From Treponema sp. (GTDB taxonomy: Bacteria > Spirochaetota > Spirochaetia > Treponematales > Treponemataceae): DNA of 15,564 nt. The translations under genes and the position numbers were made by a program. The DNA is taken from positions 1 to 15,564 of the forward strand of contig JAHAZL010000070.1 of the NCBI GenBank assembly GCA_018384055.1, in the 5' to 3' direction. Below the pieces are notes generated by a model. That model had not been told where the DNA came from. It worked only from the letters and a program-made list of their open reading frames with translations, and did no database searches. This document shows positions 1 to 6,112 of the stretch, piece after piece. Numbering within the stretch: the first letter of the stretch is position 1; the number at the start of each line of letters is the position of its first letter.

Positions 1-288
1 GACTGCGACGAAGAATATAAAAACGGATCATGGGTTCACACAGGTGACAATTACATTGTAATTCATCGTCTCTGCGTAAATCCAGAATTTCAGAATCAGG
101 GCCTTGGCCGTAAGGTTTGCATTGAAATAGAAAACCTTGTAAAACCTCATGGCATAAAATCAATAAAGCTCGACTGTTTTGCCCAAAATCCATATTCGCA
201 GAAATTGTATCACAAACTTGGGTATAAGGATGTAGGTTTTGCAGACTGGAGGAAAGGTCGTTTCATTCTGATGGAAAAAGTTCTTTAA
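1..288 (+). CDS. GNAT-family N-acetyltransferase, 3' end only
   Basis: The first 95 codons of the window form an open frame ending in TAA at 286-288; the start lies outside the window. The fragment carries the acetyl-CoA-binding motif A of the GNAT fold: a beta strand IHRLCVNP followed by the loop QNQGLGR (the Q-x-x-G-x-G pattern). Then come a helix and the late-strand region with PYSQKLYHKLGYKD, the usual motif B place where N/Y-x-x-A/K-x-x-L-Y-x-x-x-G-Y is found. The family transfers an acetyl group from acetyl-CoA to an amine; the substrate cannot be read from this fragment. The gene ends 11 bp from the stop codon of the convergent membrane-protein gene, leaving no room for a separate terminator between them. 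Confidence 0.85.
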   Translation, partial: DCDEEYKNGSWVHTGDNYIVIHRLCVNPEFQNQGLGRKVCIEIENLVKPHGIKSIKLDCFAQNPYSQKLYHKLGYKDVGFADWRKGRFILMEKVL

Positions 289-299
289 CGCTTCTATTA

Positions 300-1265
300 T
301 TAGCATTTGGAATTTATGTATTGCAAATGAAAATTTCTTTTTAGCATCAGGAATTCCTTCATTCTTTTAAGCATTATGAATAGAATCGCCCTGTCTTCAA
401 ATTCATCTCTGTCTTCCGGCAGTTTTATTCTCTTCATTTCTTCTTGAAGTTCAGAAAGTTCCTGAATCAAAGAATGAACGTCATTGTTTCTTTCATATTC
501 AAGGGAAACCTTTTTGAAAAATTCTGAAACCTTAGACGCTGTTGAAGGTACTGTCTTAAGTTCAATAATGCACCTGTAAATTTCCCTGAGAATTTCTTTC
601 TGGGCTTCCCTCATTTCGATGTATTTTTCATCATAAACATCAGCCTTGCGAAACTGATTGTTTGCATTCTCCCTTGCGAAAATCCTTGCATCTGTTATTG
701 CCTTGTCAAGTTTTATAAAACATTCACCGGTGTACCCTGAAAAATCCAGGTCCATAATCCGCATGGACATTCTGTTCAATATTTCCTTTATCTGCTGATC
801 TGCAATGTTTTTCAACCTTTCGATTTTATCAGCCTTCTTGTGAAGGAAAATGTTTGCAAGGATTCCAAATCCAACGCCGATTATAAAAAGCAGCAGTTCA
901 TTTTTAAGTTCTGCAAAACCAAAATTTTTAAGGCTGATGAAATGGGAGATCAAAACCGAATCCATGGCCATGGCAGAATTCCATTTGAAATGATGACAGA
1001 TAAAAATGAAAAGAGTCAGGTAAACAAAAAAAGCGTAAACCGTAAAGCCAAGGAATTTATAGCAGGTAAAGGAAATTGCAAGGGCCACGACAAAAGCCTG
1101 AAATCTTGAAAGGGCAGTGCTTAGGGTTTCCTTTTTAGTCGGCTGAACGGAAAGAATTGCTACAATTCCTGCAGAAATTGAGAATTCGAGTTTTAGTAAA
1201 ATTGAAACCACAATGGCAAATATAGCCGCTGCGATTATTTTTATTGGCGTGATGATTCTGTTCAT
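300..1265 (-). CDS. FUSC / aromatic acid exporter (ArAE_1)-family membrane protein
   Basis: A 321-residue protein with a hydrophobic N-terminal half and a charged, helical C-terminal half. About five or six membrane segments lie within residues 8-140. They include a conserved-looking stretch GIVAILSVQPTKKETL near 33-48, where the Q-P-T signature of the ArAE_1 (DUF939/YqjA-like) family sits. Residues about 145-315 are cytoplasmic and amphipathic, matching the position of the ArAE_1 C-terminal domain. Family members are inner-membrane proteins related to fusaric-acid/aromatic-acid exporters; the substrate here is unknown. The ATG at 1263-1265 is the only start that keeps the first membrane helix. 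No Shine-Dalgarno is seen, because the preceding bases are the T-tract of a terminator (see 1270-1296). It may therefore be poorly translated, or expressed by readthrough from rubrerythrin. Confidence 0.75.
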   Translation of the reverse strand: MNRIITPIKIIAAAIFAIVVSILLKLEFSISAGIVAILSVQPTKKETLSTALSRFQAFVVALAISFTCYKFLGFTVYAFFVYLTLFIFICHHFKWNSAMAMDSVLISHFISLKNFGFAELKNELLLFIIGVGFGILANIFLHKKADKIERLKNIADQQIKEILNRMSMRIMDLDFSGYTGECFIKLDKAITDARIFARENANNQFRKADVYDEKYIEMREAQKEILREIYRCIIELKTVPSTASKVSEFFKKVSLEYERNNDVHSLIQELSELQEEMKRIKLPEDRDEFEDRAILFIMLKRMKEFLMLKRNFHLQYINSKC

Positions 1266-1269
1266 AAAT

Positions 1270-1296
1270 AAAAAAATCCCGAAGTGTCCTCGGGAT
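1270..1296 (-). terminator. Intrinsic terminator after rubrerythrin
   Basis: A perfect 7-bp stem (1276-1282 with 1290-1296, ATCCCGA/TCGGGAT) has a 7-base loop. On the minus strand it is followed directly by a run of seven T (1270-1276 read in reverse; the first T doubles as the base of the stem). This is a textbook rho-independent terminator for the minus-strand rubrerythrin transcript. It ends only 4 bases before the ATG of the downstream membrane-protein gene. Confidence 0.8.
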
Positions 1297-1312
1297 AGAT
1301 TAACATATTAGT

Positions 1313-1347
1313 GCAGGTTTGAGTTTAAAACACAACGGCAAACCTGC
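1313..1347. repeat. Nested inverted repeat between rubrerythrin and the FUSC gene
   Basis: A perfect 9-bp inverted repeat (gcaggtttg at 1313-1321, caaacctgc at 1339-1347) encloses a 17-base interior. That interior holds a second dyad, GTTT-A-AAAC, at 1323-1331. Neither strand has a good T-run after the arms, so it does not look like a terminator. It could be an mRNA 3'-end stabilising hairpin or an operator. Function is inferred only from symmetry. Confidence 0.5.
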
Positions 1348-1362
1348 TTTCTAAAAATTCAA

Positions 1363-1923
1363 TTAACCCCATGTGCGGATCAATTCATAGTTTTCTTCAG
1401 TTACCTGAGTATATGCATTGTATTCGTTACAGGTTGGGCAGTAGTCAGGTGCATTTGGCCCAACTACAATGTGACCGCATTTAAGGCATTCCCAGATTTT
1501 TACAGAGCTGTCCTTAAGCTGTGCCGATGCTCCATCTTCATCATTTAGCAATGCACGGTAGCGTTCCTCGTGTCGCTTTTCAACTGCTGCAATTGCACGG
1601 AATTTGGCTGCGAGTTCAGGGAATCCTTCCTTGTCTGCAGTTTCCGCAAATTTAACATACATGTCCGTCCATTCAAAATTTTCACCGTTGGCTGCGACCG
1701 TAAGGTTTGCCTTCGAGTCTCCTATGCCTTCAAGTTCCTTAAGCCACATTTTTGCGTGGTTCTCTTCGTTGTTTGCTGTCTTTGTGAAAACATCGGCGAT
1801 TTTGTCGTTGCCTTCTGCCCTGGCTACCTGTGCAAAATAAGTGTACTTGTTCCTTGCCTGTGATTCACCAGCGAATGCTGCCAAAATGTTCTTTTCTGAT
1901 TCTGTTCCTGAGTACTTGCTCAT
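1363..1923 (-). CDS. rbr: Rubrerythrin (peroxide-reducing di-iron protein)
   Basis: A 186-residue protein of typical rubrerythrin length. The N-terminal ferritin-like four-helix domain shows the di-iron ligands: E20 in AGESQARNKY, E53-x-x-H56 in EENHAKMW, E94, and E115-x-x-H118 in EKRHEERY. The C-terminal rubredoxin-like domain has two Cys pairs, C146-x-x-C149-G and C162-x-x-C165, which hold a single iron. Rubrerythrins reduce hydrogen peroxide in the cytoplasm of anaerobes, using electrons from rubredoxin or NAD(P)H-dependent reductases. The start chosen is the ATG at 1921-1923, because GGAGG lies 5 bases upstream. A TTG four codons earlier is open but would place the Shine-Dalgarno inside the coding region. 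It is monocistronic: its own promoter lies upstream and a terminator downstream. Confidence 0.95.
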   Translation of the reverse strand: MSKYSGTESEKNILAAFAGESQARNKYTYFAQVARAEGNDKIADVFTKTANNEENHAKMWLKELEGIGDSKANLTVAANGENFEWTDMYVKFAETADKEGFPELAAKFRAIAAVEKRHEERYRALLNDEDGASAQLKDSSVKIWECLKCGHIVVGPNAPDYCPTCNEYNAYTQVTEENYELIRTWG

Positions 1924-1928
1924 TTTAT

Positions 1929-1933
1929 CCTCC
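1929..1933 (-). promoter_or_regulatory. Ribosome binding site deciding the rubrerythrin start
   Basis: GGAGG on the minus strand, 5 bases before ATG 1923. It overlaps the codons that would follow the upstream TTG, which argues for the shorter protein. Confidence 0.8.
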
Positions 1934-1962
1934 AAATATATCTCTGAAAATTTTATTTTTTA

Positions 1963-1992
1963 ATTATAATAAGATTTTTTTTGAAATGCCAA
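1963..1992 (-). promoter_or_regulatory. Sigma-70-type promoter for rubrerythrin
   Basis: On the minus strand, TTGGCA (1987-1992) and a perfect TATAAT (1963-1968) are separated by 18 bases in an AT-rich leader containing a run of eight A. This gives an untranslated leader of roughly 30-35 bases before the GGAGG and ATG. No clear peroxide-regulator (PerR) box was recognised. Confidence 0.7.
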
Positions 1993-2035
1993 CTTTTTGA
2001 AGGAAAAGAAAAATAAAATTTTGTTTTAATAATAG

Positions 2036-2158
2036 AGGTTATGGTCAGGGGCTTCCCACAGCAGGCTGTGGTCGGGCGTTCCACCACTTGCTGCCGCGCG
2101 GTGCTTCGCACGGGCTCCGCTTACGCTTCGCCCTGGTTCCATGCCCTAAGCCATGGAA
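2036..2158. repeat. GC-rich palindromic block, probable dispersed repeat element
   Basis: About 66% G+C over 2041-2156, between AT-rich flanks. It is packed with short inverted repeats: CCACAG/CTGTGG around 2056-2071, GTGC-TTC-GCAC at 2101-2111, and a perfect 7-bp stem TTCCATG/CATGGAA (2137-2143 with 2152-2158). The last stem ends exactly at the stop codon of the anti-sigma gene. The TTACGCTTCGCCC and GCTTCGCAC strings resemble non-coding REP-like elements. No credible coding frame runs through it and no second copy occurs in this window, so the repeat status is inferred from composition and structure. It lies between two genes transcribed on the minus strand. Confidence 0.55.
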
Positions 2159-2623
2159 TTATCCATTGATTTTTGCTTCCATTTTGCTGCTCATCTTTAC
2201 GAAGAAATCCATGTTGTTTCCTACGAAAAGGAAACACCAGATGCAGATCATTGTAGAAAAAGAAATGGTACTGACGAGGGAAAGAAAATCCTGACCCTTT
2301 ATGATAAGGAGTGGAACCATGATGACAAGACATGCAAATAGACCGGTTCCTGAAAGGGCCCACTTTCGAAGTGAAGTTTTGTTTTCATGGAAATCAAGGT
2401 TTGTGTTCTCTATTGCGTTGAGTACGCTTGCTGCAGTTTTTGAACTTTCCCGTGAAGGAGCAACTGCTTTTTCCAAAAGAAGTTTTTCTGCCTTTGTAAG
2501 TTTCCTTACTGTAGTTCTACATTCCCTGCAGAAAAGCAGATGGAGTGAAAGTTTTATGGGCAGGTGTTCTTGCTTGTCCAAACCGTAGAAAATTTCAAGA
2601 AAATCGTTGCATTTGTTTCCCAT
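2159..2623 (-). CDS. ZAS-type anti-sigma factor (zinc-finger, two membrane helices)
   Basis: A 154-residue protein. Residues 28-35 contain H-x3-C-x2-C (HLLFCREC), the signature of zinc-binding anti-sigma (ZAS/zf-HC2) domains, which clamp ECF sigma factors in the cytoplasm. A short linker leads to two predicted membrane helices (about 88-108 and 113-135) and a short basic tail, so little lies outside the membrane. It starts 11 bases after the stop of the ECF sigma gene. Its Shine-Dalgarno (GAGAGG, 6-7 bases from ATG) overlaps the end of that gene, giving tight coupling. Regulation of the neighbouring sigma factor is inferred from this arrangement and the motif. The signal it senses is not evident; the C-terminal sensor is unusually small. 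Confidence 0.8.
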   Translation of the reverse strand: MGNKCNDFLEIFYGLDKQEHLPIKLSLHLLFCRECRTTVRKLTKAEKLLLEKAVAPSRESSKTAASVLNAIENTNLDFHENKTSLRKWALSGTGLFACLVIMVPLLIIKGQDFLSLVSTISFSTMICIWCFLFVGNNMDFFVKMSSKMEAKING

Positions 2624-2634
2624 TTTTTTCCTCT

Positions 2635-3213
2635 CTAATCCTTATAGTCTTTTAGTTTTTCTGCAAGTAGTTTTTTTGCCCGAAAAACATGGGATTTTAT
2701 TGTATTTACAGGCAGCCCTGTAATGTTGCTTATTTCTGCATGGCTTAATCCGTTGAAAAAATACAGGTTGATGCATTCTGCATATTCCTGCGGTAGATTT
2801 TCAACCGCTTTTCTGATGGCGTCGGCAGTTTCCTTTGCAAGATGATGTTCTTCGGGAGTTTTATCTTTGGAAATCAATTCTTTTGAATCGTCTATGGGTT
2901 CAGTCGGTTTTGTCCTTGTTTTTTCATTCAATGCCGTCGTAAAGGCAATTTTTGTAAGCCAGGTTGAAAAAAGACTTTTACCCTTGAAACTGTGCAGGTT
3001 CGTGTAAGTCTTCATGAAAACATTCTGGCAAAAGTCGTCTATGTCGGATTTCTGCTTGAAAAATCTGGCACCAATTATGCGGATTCTGTTTTCATATAAT
3101 TCAACGAGCCTTGCAAAGGAAAGCCCGTTTCCGTTCAGAGTTTCGGAAATCAGTTTGGCATCCCTCAATCGGATGAAAAGTTTTCCCAGCTCCTTGCCTG
3201 GACTTTTTCCCAT
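2635..3213 (-). CDS. ECF-type RNA polymerase sigma factor
   Basis: A 192-residue protein of usual ECF length. Sigma region 2 spans about 33-101; the core-binding and -10-recognition part reads DIDDFCQNVFMKTYTNL followed by FSTWLTKIA. Sigma region 4 spans about 131-185, with LPQEYAECINLYFFNGLSHAEI and the helix-turn-helix NITGLPVNTIKSHVFRAKKLL that reads the -35 element. There is no region 1.1 or region 3, as expected of ECF (group 4) factors. It directs RNA polymerase to a small regulon, held off by the following anti-sigma protein. The Shine-Dalgarno before ATG 3213 is weak (AAAGG about 13 bases away), so translation may depend on the upstream gene, whose stop lies 17 bases before. The first 30 residues are extra and of unknown role. 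Confidence 0.9.
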   Translation of the reverse strand: MGKSPGKELGKLFIRLRDAKLISETLNGNGLSFARLVELYENRIRIIGARFFKQKSDIDDFCQNVFMKTYTNLHSFKGKSLFSTWLTKIAFTTALNEKTRTKPTEPIDDSKELISKDKTPEEHHLAKETADAIRKAVENLPQEYAECINLYFFNGLSHAEISNITGLPVNTIKSHVFRAKKLLAEKLKDYKD

Positions 3214-3230
3214 CTGTTTGAATGATACCT

Positions 3231-3563
3231 TTATTTTCTAGGGAAGATTTTGTAGAAGATTAGAAGTGTAATTCCCAAAGAAAATGGAACAAGTCCTCCA
3301 AGAATTCCAAAGGAATTAGGCTTCAATAGGAGAAATATTCCTGTAATTACCACACCAACACCAAGAAGACAAAGTCCTGTAAAAAGGGAAAAGATTTCAA
3401 GGTTGAAATTGATTTCCTTGAAAGTGCCGTTCATGATCTTTAATTTATTTTCGCGATGCTTCCATAAGAGTGCAAAAAAAACAATTATTGCTGCAAAGGT
3501 GATTCCAACAATAGGAACAATCGAAATGATTACCTGTGCTACCTGTGATATTTCTTTTTCCAT
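3231..3563 (-). CDS. Small three-helix membrane protein (DUF6249-like), first gene of the sigma operon
   Basis: A 110-residue hydrophobic protein with three predicted membrane helices (about 10-33, 56-79, 84-106). The first loop is charged and cytoplasmic-looking, starting KHRENKLKIMNG. This order of one helix, an H-R-E-x-K-like loop and two closely spaced helices resembles DUF6249-type proteins that often sit beside ECF sigma factors in other bacteria. That family assignment is from memory of the pattern and is tentative. The start at 3563 has AGAGG 7 bases upstream. It is followed after 17 bases by the sigma gene on the same strand, so the three genes probably form one transcript. It could be an accessory sensor or target of the sigma/anti-sigma pair. 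Confidence 0.65.
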   Translation of the reverse strand: MEKEISQVAQVIISIVPIVGITFAAIIVFFALLWKHRENKLKIMNGTFKEINFNLEIFSLFTGLCLLGVGVVITGIFLLLKPNSFGILGGLVPFSLGITLLIFYKIFPRK

Positions 3564-3585
3564 TATAAACCTCTATTTCTCTGCC

Positions 3586-3591
3586 ATTATA
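3586..3591 (-). promoter_or_regulatory. Candidate -10 element for the sigma-factor operon
   Basis: A perfect TATAAT on the minus strand, about 22 bases upstream of the ATG at 3563. At 17 bases upstream only a poor -35 (TTTATT) is present, so the element is plausible but not firm. The surrounding spacer (3592-3815) shows no convincing gene or terminator. Confidence 0.4.
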
Positions 3592-3815
3592 TTAGACACA
3601 TGTTTTTTAATAAAGTTGCATAAATATTTATTTTTTCCCCGGGAAGATATCCCCATGAACAGAATTCACTAAAAACATAAAAAACACTGCCAGTCAGTAT
3701 GCAGATGACAAAACCGCTGTCCAGTGCCGCTACACGCACAAGTCGGCAAAGAAAATCCCGAGTTTTTTGCTTTTCCTGGAGGCTGAAGCAACTGAGACTC
3801 TTACATTAAATGGGG

Positions 3816-4187
3816 TTAAAGTTTCCTGACTGCATAGAAAGCTAGATTTTCTATCTTGAGTTTTTCAGGGGAAACGTAAATACCTTCCTTTCTGAGCATT
3901 TCCGCCTGCTGCACAGGTCCTCCGAGTCCAAAATTTTTCCCCATTTCCCCCCGGGAATTTACAACCCTATGGCAGGGAACCTGCTGAAAGTTTTCTGGTA
4001 TTTGTTCTTCAGGGGATTTTAGACCGGCCAGATGCCAGAAAGGAAAAGGATTCCTGTGCATCACGTTTCCCACAAACCTTGCTAGTTTTTTGTTGCCTGC
4101 AGCTTCTGCAATCTGCCCGTAGGTTGCGACTTTCCCTTTGGGAATTCTTCTTACAATGTCGTATATCTTTTTTTCAAGTTCAGTCAT
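3816..4187 (-). CDS. MGMT-like DNA-binding domain protein with active-site Cys
   Basis: A 123-residue stand-alone version of the C-terminal DNA-binding domain of O6-alkylguanine-DNA alkyltransferases. Visible hallmarks are the recognition start KGKVATYGQIA (Y23, the base-flipping Tyr position), the Arg finger in ARFVG (R37), the Asn-Pro hinge NP (46-47) and the active-site motif P71-C72-H73-R74-V75. Many proteins of this short type are alkyltransferase-like (ATL) proteins with Trp or Ala instead of Cys. Here Cys is kept, so true alkyl transfer is possible. About 19 extra residues (50-69, HLAGLKSPEEQ and following) sit between the NP loop and the PCHRV motif, which are normally almost adjacent. 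Its ATG overlaps the recQ stop (ATGA, 4 bp), indicating translational coupling. Likely role: recognition or repair of alkylated guanine. Confidence 0.85.
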   Translation of the reverse strand: MTELEKKIYDIVRRIPKGKVATYGQIAEAAGNKKLARFVGNVMHRNPFPFWHLAGLKSPEEQIPENFQQVPCHRVVNSRGEMGKNFGLGGPVQQAEMLRKEGIYVSPEKLKIENLAFYAVRKL

Positions 4188-5782
4188 TCACAGTTGTCCT
4201 TTACGATGCGGATTATGTAGTATCCGAATTTTTCCGCCTTGTTTTCACCGATGCCGTAGCAGTTCATTAATTCACGTTCAGTTTTTGGTTTCCTTGCGGC
4301 AATGTCCAGCATGGTTTTGTCTCCGAAGATAACATAGGGTGGAACGTGAAGTTCGTCAGCGGCCTTCTTCCGCCATTTCTTCAGCTGATCTGCGATAGTC
4401 TTTGATACAGAATCAGTTTCTGTCCGTGGACTTTGTTTTGCCCCGAAAGTTTTTTTCTTTGTGCTGACTGGCTTTGGAAAACTTTTAAATCCAGAAGTCT
4501 GTTCTGCTTTTCTATCTGCGGCTTTTATAAGAATAGCCTTTGGTTTTGCTGAAGCATCTTCATTCCAGCAGATGTCGCAGCAGCAGGACCTGTCTACCTT
4601 TTCAGGATCAGGAACATAGACTTCCCCAAAGTAGGAGAGTAGGTTTTTCCTTCGACACTGCTGACTCGTTGCATATTGAATCATCCCCTGAAGGAGATTT
4701 TCTGCTTTTGAAGGATCCGATGCCTCGTTAAAAAAGAAACGGATTTTCTTTATGTCGCCAGGATTGTAGAGGAGCAGGGCTTCTGATGGCAGACCGTCTC
4801 TTCCGGCTCTTCCTATTTCCTGGTAATATTGTTCTATGGATTTAGGCATGTCATAATGAATTACCCAGCGGACATCAGGCTTGTTTATTCCCATGCCGAA
4901 GGCAACTGTTGCAACCATTATTTCTACCTTATCCTGAATGAAAGCCTTCTGGTTGTTTGCACGGACAACATCGCTCAAACCTGCATGGTAGTTTAAAACC
5001 TTTAGTCCTTTTCTCTGCAATTTTTCTGTAACTTCATCAACCTGTCTTCTTGAAAAACAATAGATTATTCCGCTTTCGCCGTTGTGGCGGTCAATGAAAT
5101 CCAGAACCTGCCCAAGGGCATCTTCCTTTCTTTCTATATTAAGGAAAATGTTTGGCCTGTTGAAACTGGCTACAAGAATGTCCGGTGTATCCATATTGAG
5201 GTTTGCAACAATGTCATGCTGCACCTGCTTTGTGGCAGTAGCAGTAAGGGCAAGGCAGACAGCCTGTGGGAATTCCTTTCGGAAACTGGCAATCTCCATG
5301 TAGTCTGGCCTAAAGTCATGTCCCCATTGGCTTATGCAGTGGGCTTCGTCTATGGCTATGCAGTCGACTGTAACATTAGGACTGTGTAGCAGTTTGCGGA
5401 TTTTTTCAGTGTTGAGACCTTCAGGCGAAACATAAAGCAGCTTGATTGCTCCGCGGCGGATTCTGTCGTAGTAGTTTCTGCAGGTGTCCCAGTCCAAAGA
5501 GGAATTTATGTATACAGCCGGAACTCCAAAAGATTCCAGCTGCTGAACCTGATCCTGCATGAGGGCAATTAGAGGGGAAACTACTACTGTAAGACCATTC
5601 ATAATTAGGGCAGGCACCTGGTAGCAGATGGATTTTCCGCCTCCCGTAGGCATAACGGCAAGGGTATCCCTTCCGGAAAGAACATTCTGAATGATGTTTT
5701 TCTGCATGTGCCTGAAACTGTCATAGCCGAAAACTGTCTTCAAAATGTATTCTGGAGTTTTTGTGTAGTGCGGAAAATCCAT
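4184..5782 (-). CDS. recQ: ATP-dependent DNA helicase RecQ, lacking the winged-helix domain
   Basis: From ATG 5782 the protein has 532 residues. The SF2 helicase core shows Walker A TGGGKS (46-51), DEAH (145-148), the RecQ aromatic-rich loop CISQWGHDFRPDY (149-161) and motif VI QEIGRAGRDG (321-330). The zinc-binding domain has C376 and the cluster C400-C401-C402-x-x-C405. An HRDC domain fills about 461-530. Between them, where E. coli RecQ carries a winged-helix (RQC) domain of about 100 residues, there is only a Lys/Ser/Pro-rich linker of about 50. RecQ unwinds DNA 3'-5' in recombination repair. The start was chosen because AAGAGG lies 5 bases upstream and homology begins about 18 residues before FGY, as in E. 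coli. A TTG at 5878 (564 residues) with AAAAAGGGG 8 bases upstream is the alternative. It forms an operon with the MGMT-like gene. Confidence 0.93.
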   Translation of the reverse strand: MDFPHYTKTPEYILKTVFGYDSFRHMQKNIIQNVLSGRDTLAVMPTGGGKSICYQVPALIMNGLTVVVSPLIALMQDQVQQLESFGVPAVYINSSLDWDTCRNYYDRIRRGAIKLLYVSPEGLNTEKIRKLLHSPNVTVDCIAIDEAHCISQWGHDFRPDYMEIASFRKEFPQAVCLALTATATKQVQHDIVANLNMDTPDILVASFNRPNIFLNIERKEDALGQVLDFIDRHNGESGIIYCFSRRQVDEVTEKLQRKGLKVLNYHAGLSDVVRANNQKAFIQDKVEIMVATVAFGMGINKPDVRWVIHYDMPKSIEQYYQEIGRAGRDGLPSEALLLYNPGDIKKIRFFFNEASDPSKAENLLQGMIQYATSQQCRRKNLLSYFGEVYVPDPEKVDRSCCCDICWNEDASAKPKAILIKAADRKAEQTSGFKSFPKPVSTKKKTFGAKQSPRTETDSVSKTIADQLKKWRKKAADELHVPPYVIFGDKTMLDIAARKPKTERELMNCYGIGENKAEKFGYYIIRIVKDNCE

Positions 5783-5787
5783 TTGAT

Positions 5788-5793
5788 CCTCTT
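5788..5793 (-). promoter_or_regulatory. Ribosome binding site supporting recQ start at 5782
   Basis: AAGAGG on the minus strand, 5 bases before ATG 5782. A competing site (AAAAAGGGG) precedes the TTG at 5878, so the start is not settled. Confidence 0.5.
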
Positions 5794-5877
5794 TGAAAAG
5801 CAAACCTGTTTCTGCCGCAAATTTTAAGGAAACGGTGCGGACAGATTCCATAAGCTGATTATATTCTATGCTGTTCA

Positions 5878-5906
5878 AATATAGTACCCCTTTTTATTGA
5901 TGAAAA
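5878..5906 (-). promoter_or_regulatory. Candidate recQ promoter
   Basis: TTTTCA (5901-5906) and TATATT (5878-5883) are spaced 17 bases apart on the minus strand. The -10 overlaps the alternative TTG start codon. If this promoter is used, the transcript would begin near 5871 and could only be translated from the ATG at 5782, with a leader of about 90 bases. Confidence 0.35.
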
Positions 5907-5949
5907 GTAATTTGAAATAATTTGTACGATAGTCTTTTTCACATATCTA

Positions 5950-5978
5950 TTGCATAACCAACGGATTTTTGGTATATT
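5950..5978 (+). promoter_or_regulatory. Promoter of the tRNA-Leu gene
   Basis: TTGCAT (5950-5955) and TATATT (5973-5978) are spaced exactly 17 bases apart. They lie 10 bases before the first base of the mature tRNA, giving a very short 5' leader. Confidence 0.6.
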
Positions 5979-5988
5979 TTCATCACTT

Positions 5989-6071
5989 GCCGGATTGGTG
6001 GAATGGTAGACACGAAAGACTCAAAATCTTTTGCGCGCAAGCGTGTTAGAGTTCAAGTCTCTAATCCGGTA
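5989..6071 (+). tRNA. tRNA-Leu, anticodon CAA
   Basis: An 83-base class II tRNA. The acceptor stem GCCGGAT pairs with ATCCGGT (one G-U at the first pair). The D-arm region GGTGGAATGGTAGACAC contains the GG-x-A pattern. The anticodon stem AAAGA/TCTTT encloses loop CTCAAAA, reading anticodon CAA for UUG codons. A long variable arm (GCGCGC-AA-GCGTGT) marks a leucine or serine type tRNA. The T-arm TAGAG-TTCAAGT-CTCTA is complete. The discriminator base is A, as expected for leucine. The 3' CCA is not encoded (the genome reads TAC after the discriminator), so it must be added by CCA-adding enzyme. Confidence 0.95.
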
Positions 6072-6076
6072 TACAG

Positions 6077-6105
6077 GACAACCTGATGAAGGTTGTCTTT
6101 TTTTT
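6077..6105 (+). terminator. Intrinsic terminator of the tRNA-Leu gene
   Basis: A perfect 8-bp stem GACAACCT/AGGTTGTC (6077-6084 with 6090-6097), a 5-base loop and eight T (6098-6105). It works only for the plus strand: on the minus strand the hairpin is preceded by A and not followed by T. Confidence 0.9.
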
Positions 6106-6112
6106 GCCCAGA

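Noticed and set aside
840..1109. Plus-strand 89-codon frame inside the FUSC-type gene
   Set aside because: Lies wholly antisense to a convincing membrane-protein gene and has low-complexity Lys/Asn composition.
2121..2363. Minus-strand 80-codon frame crossing the GC-rich block
   Set aside because: It runs out of the anti-sigma gene in another frame into the repeat, with no ribosome site and no protein-like features.
3640..3660. GGGA/TCCC hairpin considered as a terminator
   Set aside because: The stem is only 4 bp and no T-run follows on either strand.
3592..3800. Open minus-strand stretch of about 70 codons between the MGMT-like gene and the sigma operon
   Set aside because: It is hydrophobic-looking but has no ATG near its start, no ribosome site and overlaps the -10 candidate of the sigma operon. 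It may be chance or a decayed gene.
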